DNA of 64,000 nt from Mycobacterium deserti (GTDB lineage Bacteria > Actinomycetota > Actinomycetes > Mycobacteriales > Mycobacteriaceae), in the NCBI RefSeq assembly GCF_025345615.1, contig NZ_JAODWD010000008.1, positions 1 through 64,000 of the forward strand, written 5' to 3'. The notes beneath the pieces are model-generated. The model saw only the letters and a program-made list of their open reading frames with translations, had not been told where the DNA came from and made no database searches. Positions 16,998 to 26,676 of the stretch are shown here, piece by piece (the first letter of the stretch is position 1; each line of letters begins with the position of its first letter). Both the position numbers and the translations under genes were made by a program.

Positions 16998-18179
16998 ATG
17001 ACGACGTCGGTAATTGTTGCTGGAGCCCGAACCCCGGTCGGCAAACTCATGGGTTCGCTGAAGGACTTCTCCGGCAGCGACCTGGGCGCCATCGCGATCG
17101 CCGGAGCGCTGGAGAAAGCGAAGGTTCCGGCGTCGGCGGTCGAGTACGTGATCATGGGCCAGGTGCTGACCGCGGGTGCCGGGCAAATGCCCGCCCGCCA
17201 GGCCGCGGTCGCCGCGGGCATCGGCTGGGACGTGCCGTCGCTGACGATCAACAAGATGTGCCTGTCGGGCATCGACTCGATCGCACTCGCCGACCAGCTC
17301 ATCCGCGCCGGCGAATTCGACGTGGTCGTCGCCGGCGGGCAGGAGTCGATGACCAAGGCGCCGCACCTGCTCATCGACAGCCGGTCAGGCTACAAGTACG
17401 GCGACGTCACGGTGCTCGATCACATGGCCTACGACGGGCTGCACGACGTGTTCACCGACCAGCCGATGGGTGCGCTTACCGAGCAGCGCAACGACGTCGA
17501 CCAGTTCACCCGGGCCCAGCAGGATGAGTTCGCGGCGCAGTCGCACCAGAAGGCCGCCGCGGCCTGGAAAGACGGCGTCTTCGCTGACGAGGTCGTGCCG
17601 GTGAGCATCCCCGCGCGCAAGGGCGATCCGATCGAGTTCACCGAGGACGAGGGCATCCGCGCCAACACCACGGTCGAATCCCTGGCCGGTCTGCGGCCCG
17701 CGTTCCGCAAGGACGGCACCATCACCGCCGGGTCGGCATCACAGATCTCCGACGGCGCCGCCGCCGTCGTGGTGATGAACAAGGAGAAGGCCCAGGAGCT
17801 GGGCCTGACCTGGCTGGTCGAGATCGGCGCCCACGGCGTCGTCGCGGGCCCGGATTCCACGCTGCAGTCGCAGCCGGCCAACGCCATCAAGAAAGCCATT
17901 GCCCGCGAGGGCATTTCAATCGATCAGCTCGACGTCATCGAAATCAACGAGGCGTTCTCGGCGGTGGCGCTGGCCTCCACCAAAGAACTCGGCGTCGACC
18001 CCGAGAAGGTCAACGTCAACGGCGGCGCGATAGCTATCGGGCATCCGATCGGCATGTCGGGCGCCCGGATCACCCTGCACGCCGCCCTCGAGCTGGCGCG
18101 ACGGGGATCGGGCTACGCCGTGGCAGCGCTGTGTGGCGCAGGCGGCCAGGGCGACGCCCTGATTCTCCGTGCCGGGTAA
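16998..18179 (+). CDS. fadA4: Acetyl-CoA C-acetyltransferase (thiolase)
   Basis: A 393-residue thiolase II. The acyl-accepting cysteine is in KMCLSGIDS (about residue 92), the His in NGGAIAIGHPIGMSG, and the second cysteine in AALCGAGGQGDA. It condenses or cleaves acetoacetyl-CoA. A strong GGGAGGAA (16986-16993) fixes the ATG. Position corresponds to Rv1323. Confidence 0.95.
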   Translation: MTTSVIVAGARTPVGKLMGSLKDFSGSDLGAIAIAGALEKAKVPASAVEYVIMGQVLTAGAGQMPARQAAVAAGIGWDVPSLTINKMCLSGIDSIALADQLIRAGEFDVVVAGGQESMTKAPHLLIDSRSGYKYGDVTVLDHMAYDGLHDVFTDQPMGALTEQRNDVDQFTRAQQDEFAAQSHQKAAAAWKDGVFADEVVPVSIPARKGDPIEFTEDEGIRANTTVESLAGLRPAFRKDGTITAGSASQISDGAAAVVVMNKEKAQELGLTWLVEIGAHGVVAGPDSTLQSQPANAIKKAIAREGISIDQLDVIEINEAFSAVALASTKELGVDPEKVNVNGGAIAIGHPIGMSGARITLHAALELARRGSGYAVAALCGAGGQGDALILRAG

Positions 18180-18232
18180 GCGTCTACGACGTGTTGTAGT
18201 AATCGCCTGGGTTTTCCGGCACAATGGCGGCC

Positions 18233-18607
18233 ATGTCTCGCGCTTTTGATCTGCGATCCGTTGCCGGCTGGTTCCGTCTCATCGCCCTGCTGGAGGCTGT
18301 CAGCTGGGTTGGACTGCTGATCGGGATGTACTTCAAGTACCTCGGCACGCCGCGTACCGAGATCGGCGTCAAGGTGTTCGGGATGGCGCACGGGCTGATC
18401 TTCATCGCCTTCGTCGTGGCCGCCCTGCTCGCCGGTATCTCGTTCAAGTGGGCGGCCACCACATGGTTGCTGGCTTTGCTGGCCAGCATCGTGCCGCTGT
18501 GCAGTGTGATCTTCCTCATATGGGCCGACCGAACCGGTCGCATGGGTGCTCCGGCCGTGGCCACGGCCGGCGCACAACCGGGGCGGTCAGCACCCGAAAC
18601 GACGTGA
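18233..18607 (+). CDS. DUF3817 integral membrane protein
   Basis: A 124-residue protein with three predicted membrane segments (WFRLIALLEAVSWVGLLIG, GLIFIAFVVAALLAGI, LLALLASIVPLCSVIFLIW). The arrangement and the FRLIALLEAVSW opening are those of DUF3817 (YvaD-like) proteins of unknown function. A second, divergent DUF3817 gene lies at 42172. An ATG three codons upstream is equally possible. It precedes the thioredoxin-like gene by 13 nt and may be cotranscribed. Confidence 0.85.
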   Translation: MSRAFDLRSVAGWFRLIALLEAVSWVGLLIGMYFKYLGTPRTEIGVKVFGMAHGLIFIAFVVAALLAGISFKWAATTWLLALLASIVPLCSVIFLIWADRTGRMGAPAVATAGAQPGRSAPETT

Positions 18608-18620
18608 CAGACTTATCGGC

Positions 18621-19511
18621 GTGAGTCGTCCACGCCCTCCCGCCGCGGCGTCCATTGCCGGTGCCGTTGATCTGTCCGCTCTCAAGCAACGCGCCAGTGC
18701 GCCCGCCGAAGGCGCTGCGGCGCCGGCCGGCGTCGAGGTCACCGAGGCGAACCTGGAAGCCGAGGTTCTCGTCCGGTCCAACGAGGTGCCCGTGGTGGTC
18801 CTGCTGTGGTCACCGCGCAGCGAGGCGAGCATTCAGCTGGGCAACGCACTGGCCGAATTCGCCGCCGCCGACAACGGCAAATGGTCGCTGACAACCGTCA
18901 ACGTCGACACCGTTCCGCGCGTTGCGCAGATGTTCGGCGTGCAAGCCATCCCCACCGTCGTCGCGCTGGCCGCGGGCCAACCACTGTCGAGTTTCCAAGG
19001 CGTACAGCCCCCGGCGGAACTGCGCCGGTGGGTCGACTCGCTGCTGAATGCCACTGCGGGAAAGCTCAGTGGCGGTGCCGACGGTGAAGAAGCCGAACAG
19101 GTCGACCCCGAGGTCGCGCAGGCGCGGGCGCATCTCGATGCCGGCGACTTCGACGCGGCGTTGACGGCCTACCAGGCGATCCTCGACGCCAACCCCGGTC
19201 ACGCCGAGGCCAAGGGCGCCGTGCGGCAGATCACCTTCCTGCAGCGTGCGACGTCTCGGGCACCTGGCGCAGTGATTGCCGCGGATGCCGCGCCCGACGA
19301 CATCGAAACCGCCTTCGCCGCAGCCGATGTCGACATCCTGCAGCAGAACGTTGGCGCGGCGTTCGACCGGTTGATCGGCCTAGTCAAGCGCACGTCGGGC
19401 GATGACCGCACGAAGGTGCGCACGCGGTTGATCGAGCTGTTCGAGCTCTTCGACCCGGCCGACCCCGAGGTCATCGCAGGCCGGCGCAATCTGGCCAACG
19501 CGCTGTACTAG
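18621..19511 (+). CDS. Redox-inactive thioredoxin domain / TPR protein (CnoX-like)
   Basis: A 296-residue protein equivalent to Rv1324. Residues about 40-150 form a thioredoxin fold (VVVLLWSP, MFGVQAIPTVVAL with the cis-proline), but the CGPC motif is replaced by SPRS, so no disulfide chemistry is possible. The C-terminal half is a TPR-like helical region (ARAHLDAGDFDAALTAYQAIL, NLANALY). This layout matches the chaperedoxin CnoX/YbbN, which protects substrates as a holdase. It converges with glgB, the two stop codons sharing two bases. Confidence 0.88.
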   Translation: MSRPRPPAAASIAGAVDLSALKQRASAPAEGAAAPAGVEVTEANLEAEVLVRSNEVPVVVLLWSPRSEASIQLGNALAEFAAADNGKWSLTTVNVDTVPRVAQMFGVQAIPTVVALAAGQPLSSFQGVQPPAELRRWVDSLLNATAGKLSGGADGEEAEQVDPEVAQARAHLDAGDFDAALTAYQAILDANPGHAEAKGAVRQITFLQRATSRAPGAVIAADAAPDDIETAFAAADVDILQQNVGAAFDRLIGLVKRTSGDDRTKVRTRLIELFELFDPADPEVIAGRRNLANALY

Positions 19512-21730
19512 GCCGAAGGCGGGTCGGCCGGCTCGAACCACAGCGCGGCCAACGGCGGCAGCACCATGACCGCCGACGCGGGTCGACCGTGCCACGGCTC
19601 GTCGGTCGCCTCGACCGCACCGTAGTTGCCGATCCCCGTGCCGTTGTAGATGTCGGCGTCGGTGTTGAGCACCTCGTGCCAACTCCCGGTGTGCGGCAGG
19701 CCCAGCCGGTAGCGGCTGTGCTCGGTGCCGGAGAAGTTGAACACACACGCCATCACGGATCCGTCGTCGCCGTAGCGCAGGAAGCTCAGCACGTTGTTGG
19801 CCGAATCGTTCGCGTCGATCCACGAGTAGCCCTCGGGGCGGGTGTCCTGCGACCACAGGGCGCGGCGGCTGCCGTAGATGGCGTTCATGTCGTGCACCAT
19901 CTTCTGAATCCCGGCCGAGAAACTGTGCTCGTCGAGCTGATACCAGTCGAGCCCGCGCTCCTCGGACCACTCGGCGCGCTGGCCGAACTCCTGGCCCATG
20001 AACAGCAACTGCTTGCCCGGATGTGCCCACTGATAGGCCAGCAGGCCGCGTAGCCCGGCTGCCTTCATGTGGTCGTCGCCGGGCATCCTGCCCCACAGCG
20101 TGCCCTTGCCGTGTACGACCTCGTCGTGGCTGATCGGCAGCACGTAATTCTCACTGAACGCGTACAGCATCGAGAACGTGATCTCGCCGTGGTGGTAACT
20201 GCGGTGAATGGGGTCGCGCTTGATGAACTCCAGCGTGTCGTTCATCCAGCCCATGTTCCATTTCATCGAGAATCCAAGCCCGCCAAGGTTGGTCGGTCTG
20301 GTGACACCGGGCCACGAAGTCGACTCCTCGGCCACCGTGACGATGCCGGGCGCGGCTTTGTGGACCGTGGCGTTCATCTCCTGCAGGAACTGCACGGCCT
20401 CGAGGTTCTCGCGGCCGCCGTAGATGTTCGGCGTCCAGCCGTCCGCCGGACGCGAGTAGTCCAGATAAAGCATCGAGGCGACCGCATCCACCCGCAGACC
20501 GTCGATGTGGAACTCCTGCAGCCAGTACAGCGCGTTGGCCACCAGGAAGTTGCGTACCTCTGCGCGACCGAAGTCGAACACGTAGGTGCCCCAGTCCAGT
20601 TGCTCACCGCGGCGCGGGTCGGAGTGTTCGTAGAGGGCGGTGCCGTCGAACCGGCCCAGCGCCCACGCGTCCTTCGGGAAGTGCGCGGGCACCCAGTCGA
20701 TGATCACGCCGATCCCCGCCTGGTGCAGGGTGTCGACCAGATACCGGAAGTCGTCAGGATCGCCGAGGCGGGAGGTCGGCGCGTAGTACGACGTGACCTG
20801 GTAGCCCCACGAGCCCCCGAACGGGTGCTCGGCCACCGGCATCAGCTCGACGTGCGTAAAACCTTGAGAAGTCACGTATTCGGTGAGTTCGGTCGCCAGT
20901 TCGCGGTAGCTCAGGCCCGGTCGCCACGACATCAGGTGTACCTCGAGCGTGCTCATCGGCTCGAACACCGGGTTCTGCGCCACGCGCTGGGTCATCCAGT
21001 CCTGGTCTTCCCAGGTGTAGTCGCTCTTGGTCACCTTCGACGCCGTCTTCGGCGGCACCTCGGTGGCGAACGCCATCGGGTCGGCGCGGTCGCTGACCGA
21101 GCCGTCGGCGCCGTGGATGCGGAACTTGTACAGTCCGCCGATCTCGAAGCCGGGCCAAAACAGTTCCCACACCCCGGTCGAGCCGAGGACCCGCAACTGG
21201 GCCTCGGTGCCGTCCCAGTGGTTGAACTCGCCGACTAGGCTGACGCCCTTGGCGTTCGGTGCCCACACCGCGAACGAGACACCGTCGACGACTCCGTCGG
21301 GCGTGGTGAAGCGGCGCGGATGGGCGCCGAGGATCTCCCACAGCCGCTCATGGCGACCCTCGGAGAACAGGTGCAGATCCACCTCGCCGAGCGTCGGCAG
21401 GAACCGGTACGCATCGGCGACGGTGTGCACGTCGGTCGACCCGTTGGCACCCGGATAGCTCACCTCGAGCCGGTAATCCACCAGGTCGGTGAACGGCACG
21501 GCCACGGCGAACAGCCCGGACTCGATGTGCTCGAACCGATAGCGCTCGCCGCCGATCAGCGCCGTCACCTCGGCCGCATGCGGCCGGTAGGCGCGAATGA
21601 CCGTGTGGTCGTCGTATTCGTGAGCACCGAGGACCGAATGCGGATCGTGGTGCTCACCGGCCAACAACCGGTTGAGGTCCGATGTGTGCGGTCGCAGATG
21701 CGGACTGCTGTCTTGCTTGGTCTGCGTCAT
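19508..21730 (-). CDS. glgB: 1,4-alpha-glucan branching enzyme
   Basis: A 740-residue GH13 enzyme that introduces alpha-1,6 branches into glycogen and the capsular glucan. Two N-terminal carbohydrate-binding modules precede the barrel. The nucleophile aspartate is in GLRVDAVASMLYLDYSR, the acid glutamate in VTVAEESTSWPG, and the transition-state stabilising aspartate in ISHDEVVHGKGTL. It follows glgE by 4 nt, forming the GlgE-pathway operon. The PE_PGRS gene found next to glgB in M. tuberculosis is absent. Confidence 0.96.
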   Translation of the reverse strand: MTQTKQDSSPHLRPHTSDLNRLLAGEHHDPHSVLGAHEYDDHTVIRAYRPHAAEVTALIGGERYRFEHIESGLFAVAVPFTDLVDYRLEVSYPGANGSTDVHTVADAYRFLPTLGEVDLHLFSEGRHERLWEILGAHPRRFTTPDGVVDGVSFAVWAPNAKGVSLVGEFNHWDGTEAQLRVLGSTGVWELFWPGFEIGGLYKFRIHGADGSVSDRADPMAFATEVPPKTASKVTKSDYTWEDQDWMTQRVAQNPVFEPMSTLEVHLMSWRPGLSYRELATELTEYVTSQGFTHVELMPVAEHPFGGSWGYQVTSYYAPTSRLGDPDDFRYLVDTLHQAGIGVIIDWVPAHFPKDAWALGRFDGTALYEHSDPRRGEQLDWGTYVFDFGRAEVRNFLVANALYWLQEFHIDGLRVDAVASMLYLDYSRPADGWTPNIYGGRENLEAVQFLQEMNATVHKAAPGIVTVAEESTSWPGVTRPTNLGGLGFSMKWNMGWMNDTLEFIKRDPIHRSYHHGEITFSMLYAFSENYVLPISHDEVVHGKGTLWGRMPGDDHMKAAGLRGLLAYQWAHPGKQLLFMGQEFGQRAEWSEERGLDWYQLDEHSFSAGIQKMVHDMNAIYGSRRALWSQDTRPEGYSWIDANDSANNVLSFLRYGDDGSVMACVFNFSGTEHSRYRLGLPHTGSWHEVLNTDADIYNGTGIGNYGAVEATDEPWHGRPASAVMVLPPLAALWFEPADPPSA

Positions 21731-21734
21731 GTCG

Positions 21735-23822
21735 TCACTCCCTACGCAGCAGATTGAGTCGTCGTTCGGCGGGCACCTGCGGCATGTTCAGAACGTGCGC
21801 TACTGCCCGTGCCGGGTCGATGCGAACGTAATTCGCCTGTCCCCATTGATATTGATCACCGGTGATCTCATCACGTACCCAGAACCGGTCGTAGTGCTCC
21901 ATACCCAGGGCGGCCATGTCGAGCCACAGTGTGGCCTCCTCCGGTCCGAACGGATTGAGCGTGACCACCACCAATACCTGATCACCGGTTTTCGGGTCGA
22001 ACTTGCTGTACGCCAACAGCGCGTCGTTGTCGATGGGGTGGAACTTGATGGTCCGCAGTTCGTGCAACGCCGGATGTACGCGGCGAATCTCGTTGAGCCG
22101 ACTGATGAGCGGCTCCAACGACTCGCCGTCGGCGAGTGCGGCGTCGAAGTCGCGTGGCCTCAGCTCGTACTTCTCTGAGTTCAGGTATTCCTCGCTGCCC
22201 TCGCGTACCGGACGGTGTTCGAAGAGCTCGAAACCGGAGTACACGCCCCACGCCGAGCTCATCGTCGACGCCAACACCGCCCGGATGGCGAACATCCCCG
22301 GCCCGCCGTGTTGCAGGCTCTCATGGAGGATGTCGGGGGTGTTGACGAAGAGGTTGGGGCAGGCGTAGTCGGCGTGTTCGGCGATCTGCTCGCCGAACTC
22401 GGTGATCTCCCATTTCGCCGTGCGCCAGGTGAAGTACGAATACGACTGCGTGAAGCCCAGTTTGGCCAACCCGTACAGCCGGGCGGGTCGGGTGAAGGCT
22501 TCCGACAAGAAGAGCACGTCGGGGTCCTCGTTCTTCACCTCGCCGATCAGCCACGCCCAGAAGTTCGGCGGCTTGGTGTGCGGGTTGTCGACTCGAAAGA
22601 TCTTGACGCCGTGCGATACCCAGTACCGAACCACCCGTAGCACCTCGCGGTACAGGCCGACTGGATCATTGTCGAAATTCAGCGGGTAGATGTCCTGGTA
22701 CTTCTTCGGCGGGTTCTCCGCGTAGGCGATGGTGCCGTCGGGCAGCACCGTGAACCACTCCGGATGGTCTTTGGCCCACGGGTGGTCCGGGGCACACTGC
22801 AGCGCCAGATCCAGCGCCACCTCCATCCCGTCATCGCGGGCCGCCGCGACAAAGTCGTCGAAGTCCTCGATCGTGCCCAGGTCCGGGTGGACTGCGTCGT
22901 GGCCACCTTCGTCGCTGCCGATCGCCCACGGCGATCCGACATCCGTCGGAGCCGCGGTCACGCTGTTGTTGCGGCCCTTGCGGTGCACCTTGCCGATCGG
23001 GTGGATCGGGGGCAGGTACACGACGTCGAAGCCCATCCGCGCAACGCGGGGGAGCGCCTTGGTGGCGGTCGCAAACGTGCCGTGCACCGGGTTGCCCTGA
23101 GTGTCCCAGCCGCCGGTTGACCGCGGGAACAGCTCGTACCACGAACTGAAGCGGGCCTGGGGGCGGTCCACCCAGATGCCGTATTGCTCACCGCGGGTGA
23201 CCAATTCGCGCAACGGATACGCGTCGAGCAGCTCTGTCACTTCTGGTCCGAGCGCGGCGCCGGCGCGGGTGAACGGATCACCCGGCTCGCGCAGTTGCGC
23301 TGCGGCGTCGTGCAGGGGATAGCGGTCTTGGCGCGGCACCCCTGTCGAAGCGCGCTCCAGCAGCTTCGCGCCGACCAGCAAGTCGTTGTTCAGCTCCGAC
23401 TCGCTTTGGCCCGCGTCGAGCTTGGCGGTCACATTCTTGCGCCATGTCGCGATCGGGTCACCCCAGCCATCGACTCGAAACGTCCACAATCCAACGCAGT
23501 CCGGGGTGAACGCGCCGTGGAAGACATCGGGCGTGCGCCCCGTCGCCATCGCTAGCAGCTGCGGTTTCTTCCGCGGTGCGGCGCCGACCACCGCCTCGAT
23601 CGGCACCGGCTCGGCCGACTTGGCGAGTCCCGGCGGATCGTCGGCCAGCTTCGGATACGCGGTCCCGTGATAGCGCACCACCAAGGTCGCCGCGACTGCA
23701 TCGTGGCCCTCGCGCCACACCGTCGCGGACACCGGCACGATTTCGCCGACCACGGCCTTGGCGGGGTACCGGCCGCCGGAGACGACAGGCTGGACGTCAT
23801 CGATTTCGATACGGCCGGCCAC
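21735..23822 (-). CDS. glgE: Maltose-1-phosphate:alpha-1,4-glucan maltosyltransferase
   Basis: A 695-residue GH13_3 enzyme that extends alpha-glucan using maltose-1-phosphate. After an N-terminal beta domain the barrel shows the nucleophile in KIFRVDNPHTKPPNFW and the acid/base glutamate in VLFLSEAFTRP. The NPPKKYQDIYPLNFDND segment binds the maltosyl phosphate in characterised homologues. Start is GTG with AGGAG 7 nt before it. First gene of the glgE-glgB operon. Loss of GlgE is toxic in mycobacteria through maltose-1-phosphate build-up. Confidence 0.96.
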   Translation of the reverse strand: MAGRIEIDDVQPVVSGGRYPAKAVVGEIVPVSATVWREGHDAVAATLVVRYHGTAYPKLADDPPGLAKSAEPVPIEAVVGAAPRKKPQLLAMATGRTPDVFHGAFTPDCVGLWTFRVDGWGDPIATWRKNVTAKLDAGQSESELNNDLLVGAKLLERASTGVPRQDRYPLHDAAAQLREPGDPFTRAGAALGPEVTELLDAYPLRELVTRGEQYGIWVDRPQARFSSWYELFPRSTGGWDTQGNPVHGTFATATKALPRVARMGFDVVYLPPIHPIGKVHRKGRNNSVTAAPTDVGSPWAIGSDEGGHDAVHPDLGTIEDFDDFVAAARDDGMEVALDLALQCAPDHPWAKDHPEWFTVLPDGTIAYAENPPKKYQDIYPLNFDNDPVGLYREVLRVVRYWVSHGVKIFRVDNPHTKPPNFWAWLIGEVKNEDPDVLFLSEAFTRPARLYGLAKLGFTQSYSYFTWRTAKWEITEFGEQIAEHADYACPNLFVNTPDILHESLQHGGPGMFAIRAVLASTMSSAWGVYSGFELFEHRPVREGSEEYLNSEKYELRPRDFDAALADGESLEPLISRLNEIRRVHPALHELRTIKFHPIDNDALLAYSKFDPKTGDQVLVVVTLNPFGPEEATLWLDMAALGMEHYDRFWVRDEITGDQYQWGQANYVRIDPARAVAHVLNMPQVPAERRLNLLRRE

Positions 23823-24008
23823 TTACCACTCCTCACACTGATGCGGCCGCCTTCGTGGATGCATCGTCGGCTCCGTCGGCGGCCGCTCTAGTTGTCTGGA
23901 CAAGTTCGTCAAAGCCTCGTCGCGCTCTATACCCACCGTAGTGCTCGCCCCAACCCAACGCTGCTCAAGCAGCCGGACCATGGGCGCTGCGAGACGGCAA
24001 TAGTTCAG

Positions 24009-24014
24009 TAAGGT
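24009..24014 (+). promoter_or_regulatory. -10 box upstream of glgP, placed for a leaderless mini-ORF
   Basis: TAAGGT is followed by 8 nt and a GTG (24023). The region 23823-24033 is the divergent glgE/glgP control region. Apart from this hexamer and the glgE ribosome-binding site I see no clear operator in it. Confidence 0.45.
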
Positions 24015-24022
24015 TGGCTCGC

Positions 24023-24037
24023 GTGACAGCCCTATGA
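24023..24037 (+). other. Possible leaderless four-codon upstream ORF overlapping the glgP start
   Basis: GTG ACA GCC CTA TGA encodes Met-Thr-Ala-Leu. Its TGA overlaps the glgP ATG as ATGA in another frame. If transcription starts at the GTG (TAAGGT lies 8 nt upstream), ribosomes would read the peptide and re-initiate on glgP, which itself has no Shine-Dalgarno. It may instead be chance. Confidence 0.4.
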
Positions 24038-26676
24038 AAGCTTTGAGACGGTTCACCGTCCGCGCACACCTACCTGACCGAATGGCCGCGCTCGAACGGC
24101 TGTCGATCAATCTGCGGTGGTCGTGGCACAAACCCACGCAAGACCTCTTCGAAGCCGTCGATCCGGCGCTGTGGGAGCGGGTCGGATGCGACCCGGTCGC
24201 GCTGTTGGGGCAGGTGAATCCGAAGCGGCTCGATGATCTCGCGGCCGACGCGTCCTTCGTCCGTCGGCTCGACGAGCTCGCCGCCGATCTCGACGACTAC
24301 CTGGCCCGGCCGCTGTGGTACCAGCAGCAGATCGACTCCGGCGCGCAGTTGCCGAACGGCATCGCCTACTTCTCGATGGAGTTCGGCGTGGCCGAAGTGC
24401 TGCCGAACTACTCGGGCGGTCTGGGCATCCTGGCCGGTGACCACTTGAAGTCGGCGTCGGACCTCGGTCTGCCGCTGATCGCGGTAGGGCTGTACTACCG
24501 CTCGGGGTATTTTCGGCAGTCGCTGACCGCCGACGGGTGGCAGCACGAGAACTACCCGTCGCTAGATCCGCAGGGCCTGCCCCTGCGCCTACTCACTGAC
24601 GCGTCGAACAACCCGGTGCTGGTGGAGTTGGAGATGCCCGACGCCAACCAACTGCGCGCGCGGGTGTGGATCGCGCAGGTGGGCCGAATTCCGTTGCTGC
24701 TGCTCGATTCCGACATTCCAGAAAATGACCACGACCTGCGCGGCGTTACCGACCGGCTCTACGGCGGCGACCAGGAGCACCGCATCAAACAGGAGATCCT
24801 CGCCGGCATCGGCGGAGTGCGGGCAATCCGCGCTTTCACCGACGTCGAGGGCCTGCCGTCGCCCGAGGTGTTCCACATGAACGAGGGGCACGCCGGCTTC
24901 CTGGGCGTCGAGCGCATCCGCGAGCTGATCGACGCCGGGCTGGATTTCGACACGGCCCTGACGGTGGTTCGCTCGTCGACGGTGTTCACCACGCACACCC
25001 CGGTGCCTGCGGGCATCGACAGATTCCCGGTGGAGATGGTCAAGCGGTACTTCGGCAGCCCCGCCGACGAGCGCTCGCGCGAGGAGCATGCGGCAGGCAG
25101 CCCGTCGGGTGCCAGTTCGCGGCTGCTGCCTGGGGTGCCTATCGACCGCATCATCGCGTTCGGGGAAGAAGACGACCCGTCGAAGTTCAACATGGCGCAC
25201 ATGGGCCTGCGGCTGGCCCAGCGGGCCAACGGCGTCTCGCTGCTGCACGGCCGAGTCAGCCGGGGGATGTTCAATGAGCTCTGGCCCGGCTTCGATACGG
25301 GCGAGGTGCCCATCGGCTCGATCACCAACGGCGTGCACGCGCCGAGCTGGGCGGCCCCGCAGTGGATGGAGCTGGGGCGTGAGCTGCTCGGCGACGCCGA
25401 CCTCGACCTGCTCAGGGAGCCTGCGGTGTGGGGGCGGCTGAACGAGGTGGATCCGGGCCACATCTGGTGGATCCGCTCACAGCTGCGCAAGCAGCTGGTC
25501 GACGACGTCCGCGCACGGCTGCGCCGGTCATGTCTGCAGCGCGGTGCGTCTGACGCCGAGTTGGGCTGGATCGCAACGGCTTTCGACCCCGACGTGTTGA
25601 CCATCGGCTTCGCGCGCCGGGTACCGACGTACAAGCGGCTGACCCTGATGTTGCGCGACCCGGACCGGCTGGAGCACATCCTGCTCAACGACGAACGACC
25701 CGTGCAGCTGATCGTCGCGGGCAAATCGCACCCGGCCGATGACGGCGGCAAGGCGCTCATCCAGCAGATCGTCAAATTCGCCGACCGGCCCGAGGTGCGG
25801 CACCGGATAGCCTTCCTGCCCGACTACGACATGTCGATGGCCCGCCAGCTGTACTGGGGCTGCGACGTGTGGCTGAACAACCCGCTGCGACCACTCGAGG
25901 CGTGCGGCACCTCGGGAATGAAGAGCGCGCTCAACGGCGGGCTGAACCTGTCGATCCGCGACGGCTGGTGGGACGAGTGGTTCGACGGCGAGAACGGCTG
26001 GGAGATCCCGACCGCCGATGGGCTCGCCGACGAGACCCGTCGCGACGATCTGGAGGCCGCGGCCCTCTACGATCTGCTGGAGAAGTCCGTGGCGCCGAGG
26101 TTCTACGACCGCGACGAGCACGGACTGCCGACCCGCTGGGTGGAGATGGTGCGCCACACGCTGATCGCACTCGGGCCGAAGGTGTTGGCCTCGCGGATGG
26201 TGCGCGACTACACCGAGAAGTACTACGCTCCTGCGGCTGCATCGTTGCGCCGGACCGTCGAGCCGGGCGCCGACGGTCAACCGTTCGGCGCCGCGCGTGA
26301 CCTGGCCGCATACCGCCTGCGCGTGGCCGATTCCTGGCCGAAGGTTCAGATCACCGACGTCGACAGCTACGGATTGCCGGACACCCCGCTGCTGGGATCC
26401 GAGCTGACACTGACCGCGACGGTGCAGCTGGCCGACCTGCGGCCCGACGAGGTGGTGGTACAGGCGGTGCTCGGACGCGTCGACGCGGGCGACGCGCTGG
26501 TCGATCCCATCACCGTGCCGATGCAGCACGCAGGCACGGCCGACGGGGCCAACGAGATCTTCTCGACGACGACACCGCTGCCGGTCGCAGGGCCGGTCGG
26601 CTACACGGTTCGGGTCCTACCGCACCATCCGCTGCTGGCCGGCGACAACGAGCTCGGCCTCGTCGCGCTGGCGTGA
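24034..26676 (+). CDS. glgP: Alpha-glucan (glycogen) phosphorylase
   Basis: An 880-residue GT35 enzyme releasing glucose-1-phosphate from glycogen. It starts with the DUF3417 domain typical of this bacterial class (RFTVRAHLPDRMAALERL). The PLP lysine is in EACGTSGMKSALNGGLNLS, and the phosphate-site region in FARRVPTYKRLTLML. It is the Rv1328 counterpart and divergent from glgE, so synthesis and breakdown of glucan share one control region. The stop overlaps the GTG of the next gene (GTGA), an unusual partner for glgP. Confidence 0.95.
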   Translation: MKALRRFTVRAHLPDRMAALERLSINLRWSWHKPTQDLFEAVDPALWERVGCDPVALLGQVNPKRLDDLAADASFVRRLDELAADLDDYLARPLWYQQQIDSGAQLPNGIAYFSMEFGVAEVLPNYSGGLGILAGDHLKSASDLGLPLIAVGLYYRSGYFRQSLTADGWQHENYPSLDPQGLPLRLLTDASNNPVLVELEMPDANQLRARVWIAQVGRIPLLLLDSDIPENDHDLRGVTDRLYGGDQEHRIKQEILAGIGGVRAIRAFTDVEGLPSPEVFHMNEGHAGFLGVERIRELIDAGLDFDTALTVVRSSTVFTTHTPVPAGIDRFPVEMVKRYFGSPADERSREEHAAGSPSGASSRLLPGVPIDRIIAFGEEDDPSKFNMAHMGLRLAQRANGVSLLHGRVSRGMFNELWPGFDTGEVPIGSITNGVHAPSWAAPQWMELGRELLGDADLDLLREPAVWGRLNEVDPGHIWWIRSQLRKQLVDDVRARLRRSCLQRGASDAELGWIATAFDPDVLTIGFARRVPTYKRLTLMLRDPDRLEHILLNDERPVQLIVAGKSHPADDGGKALIQQIVKFADRPEVRHRIAFLPDYDMSMARQLYWGCDVWLNNPLRPLEACGTSGMKSALNGGLNLSIRDGWWDEWFDGENGWEIPTADGLADETRRDDLEAAALYDLLEKSVAPRFYDRDEHGLPTRWVEMVRHTLIALGPKVLASRMVRDYTEKYYAPAAASLRRTVEPGADGQPFGAARDLAAYRLRVADSWPKVQITDVDSYGLPDTPLLGSELTLTATVQLADLRPDEVVVQAVLGRVDAGDALVDPITVPMQHAGTADGANEIFSTTTPLPVAGPVGYTVRVLPHHPLLAGDNELGLVALA

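Noticed and set aside
19512..19600. PE_PGRS gene expected beside glgB by synteny with M. tuberculosis
   Set aside because: The thioredoxin-like gene and glgB overlap at their stop codons; there is no space and no PE or glycine-rich repeat.
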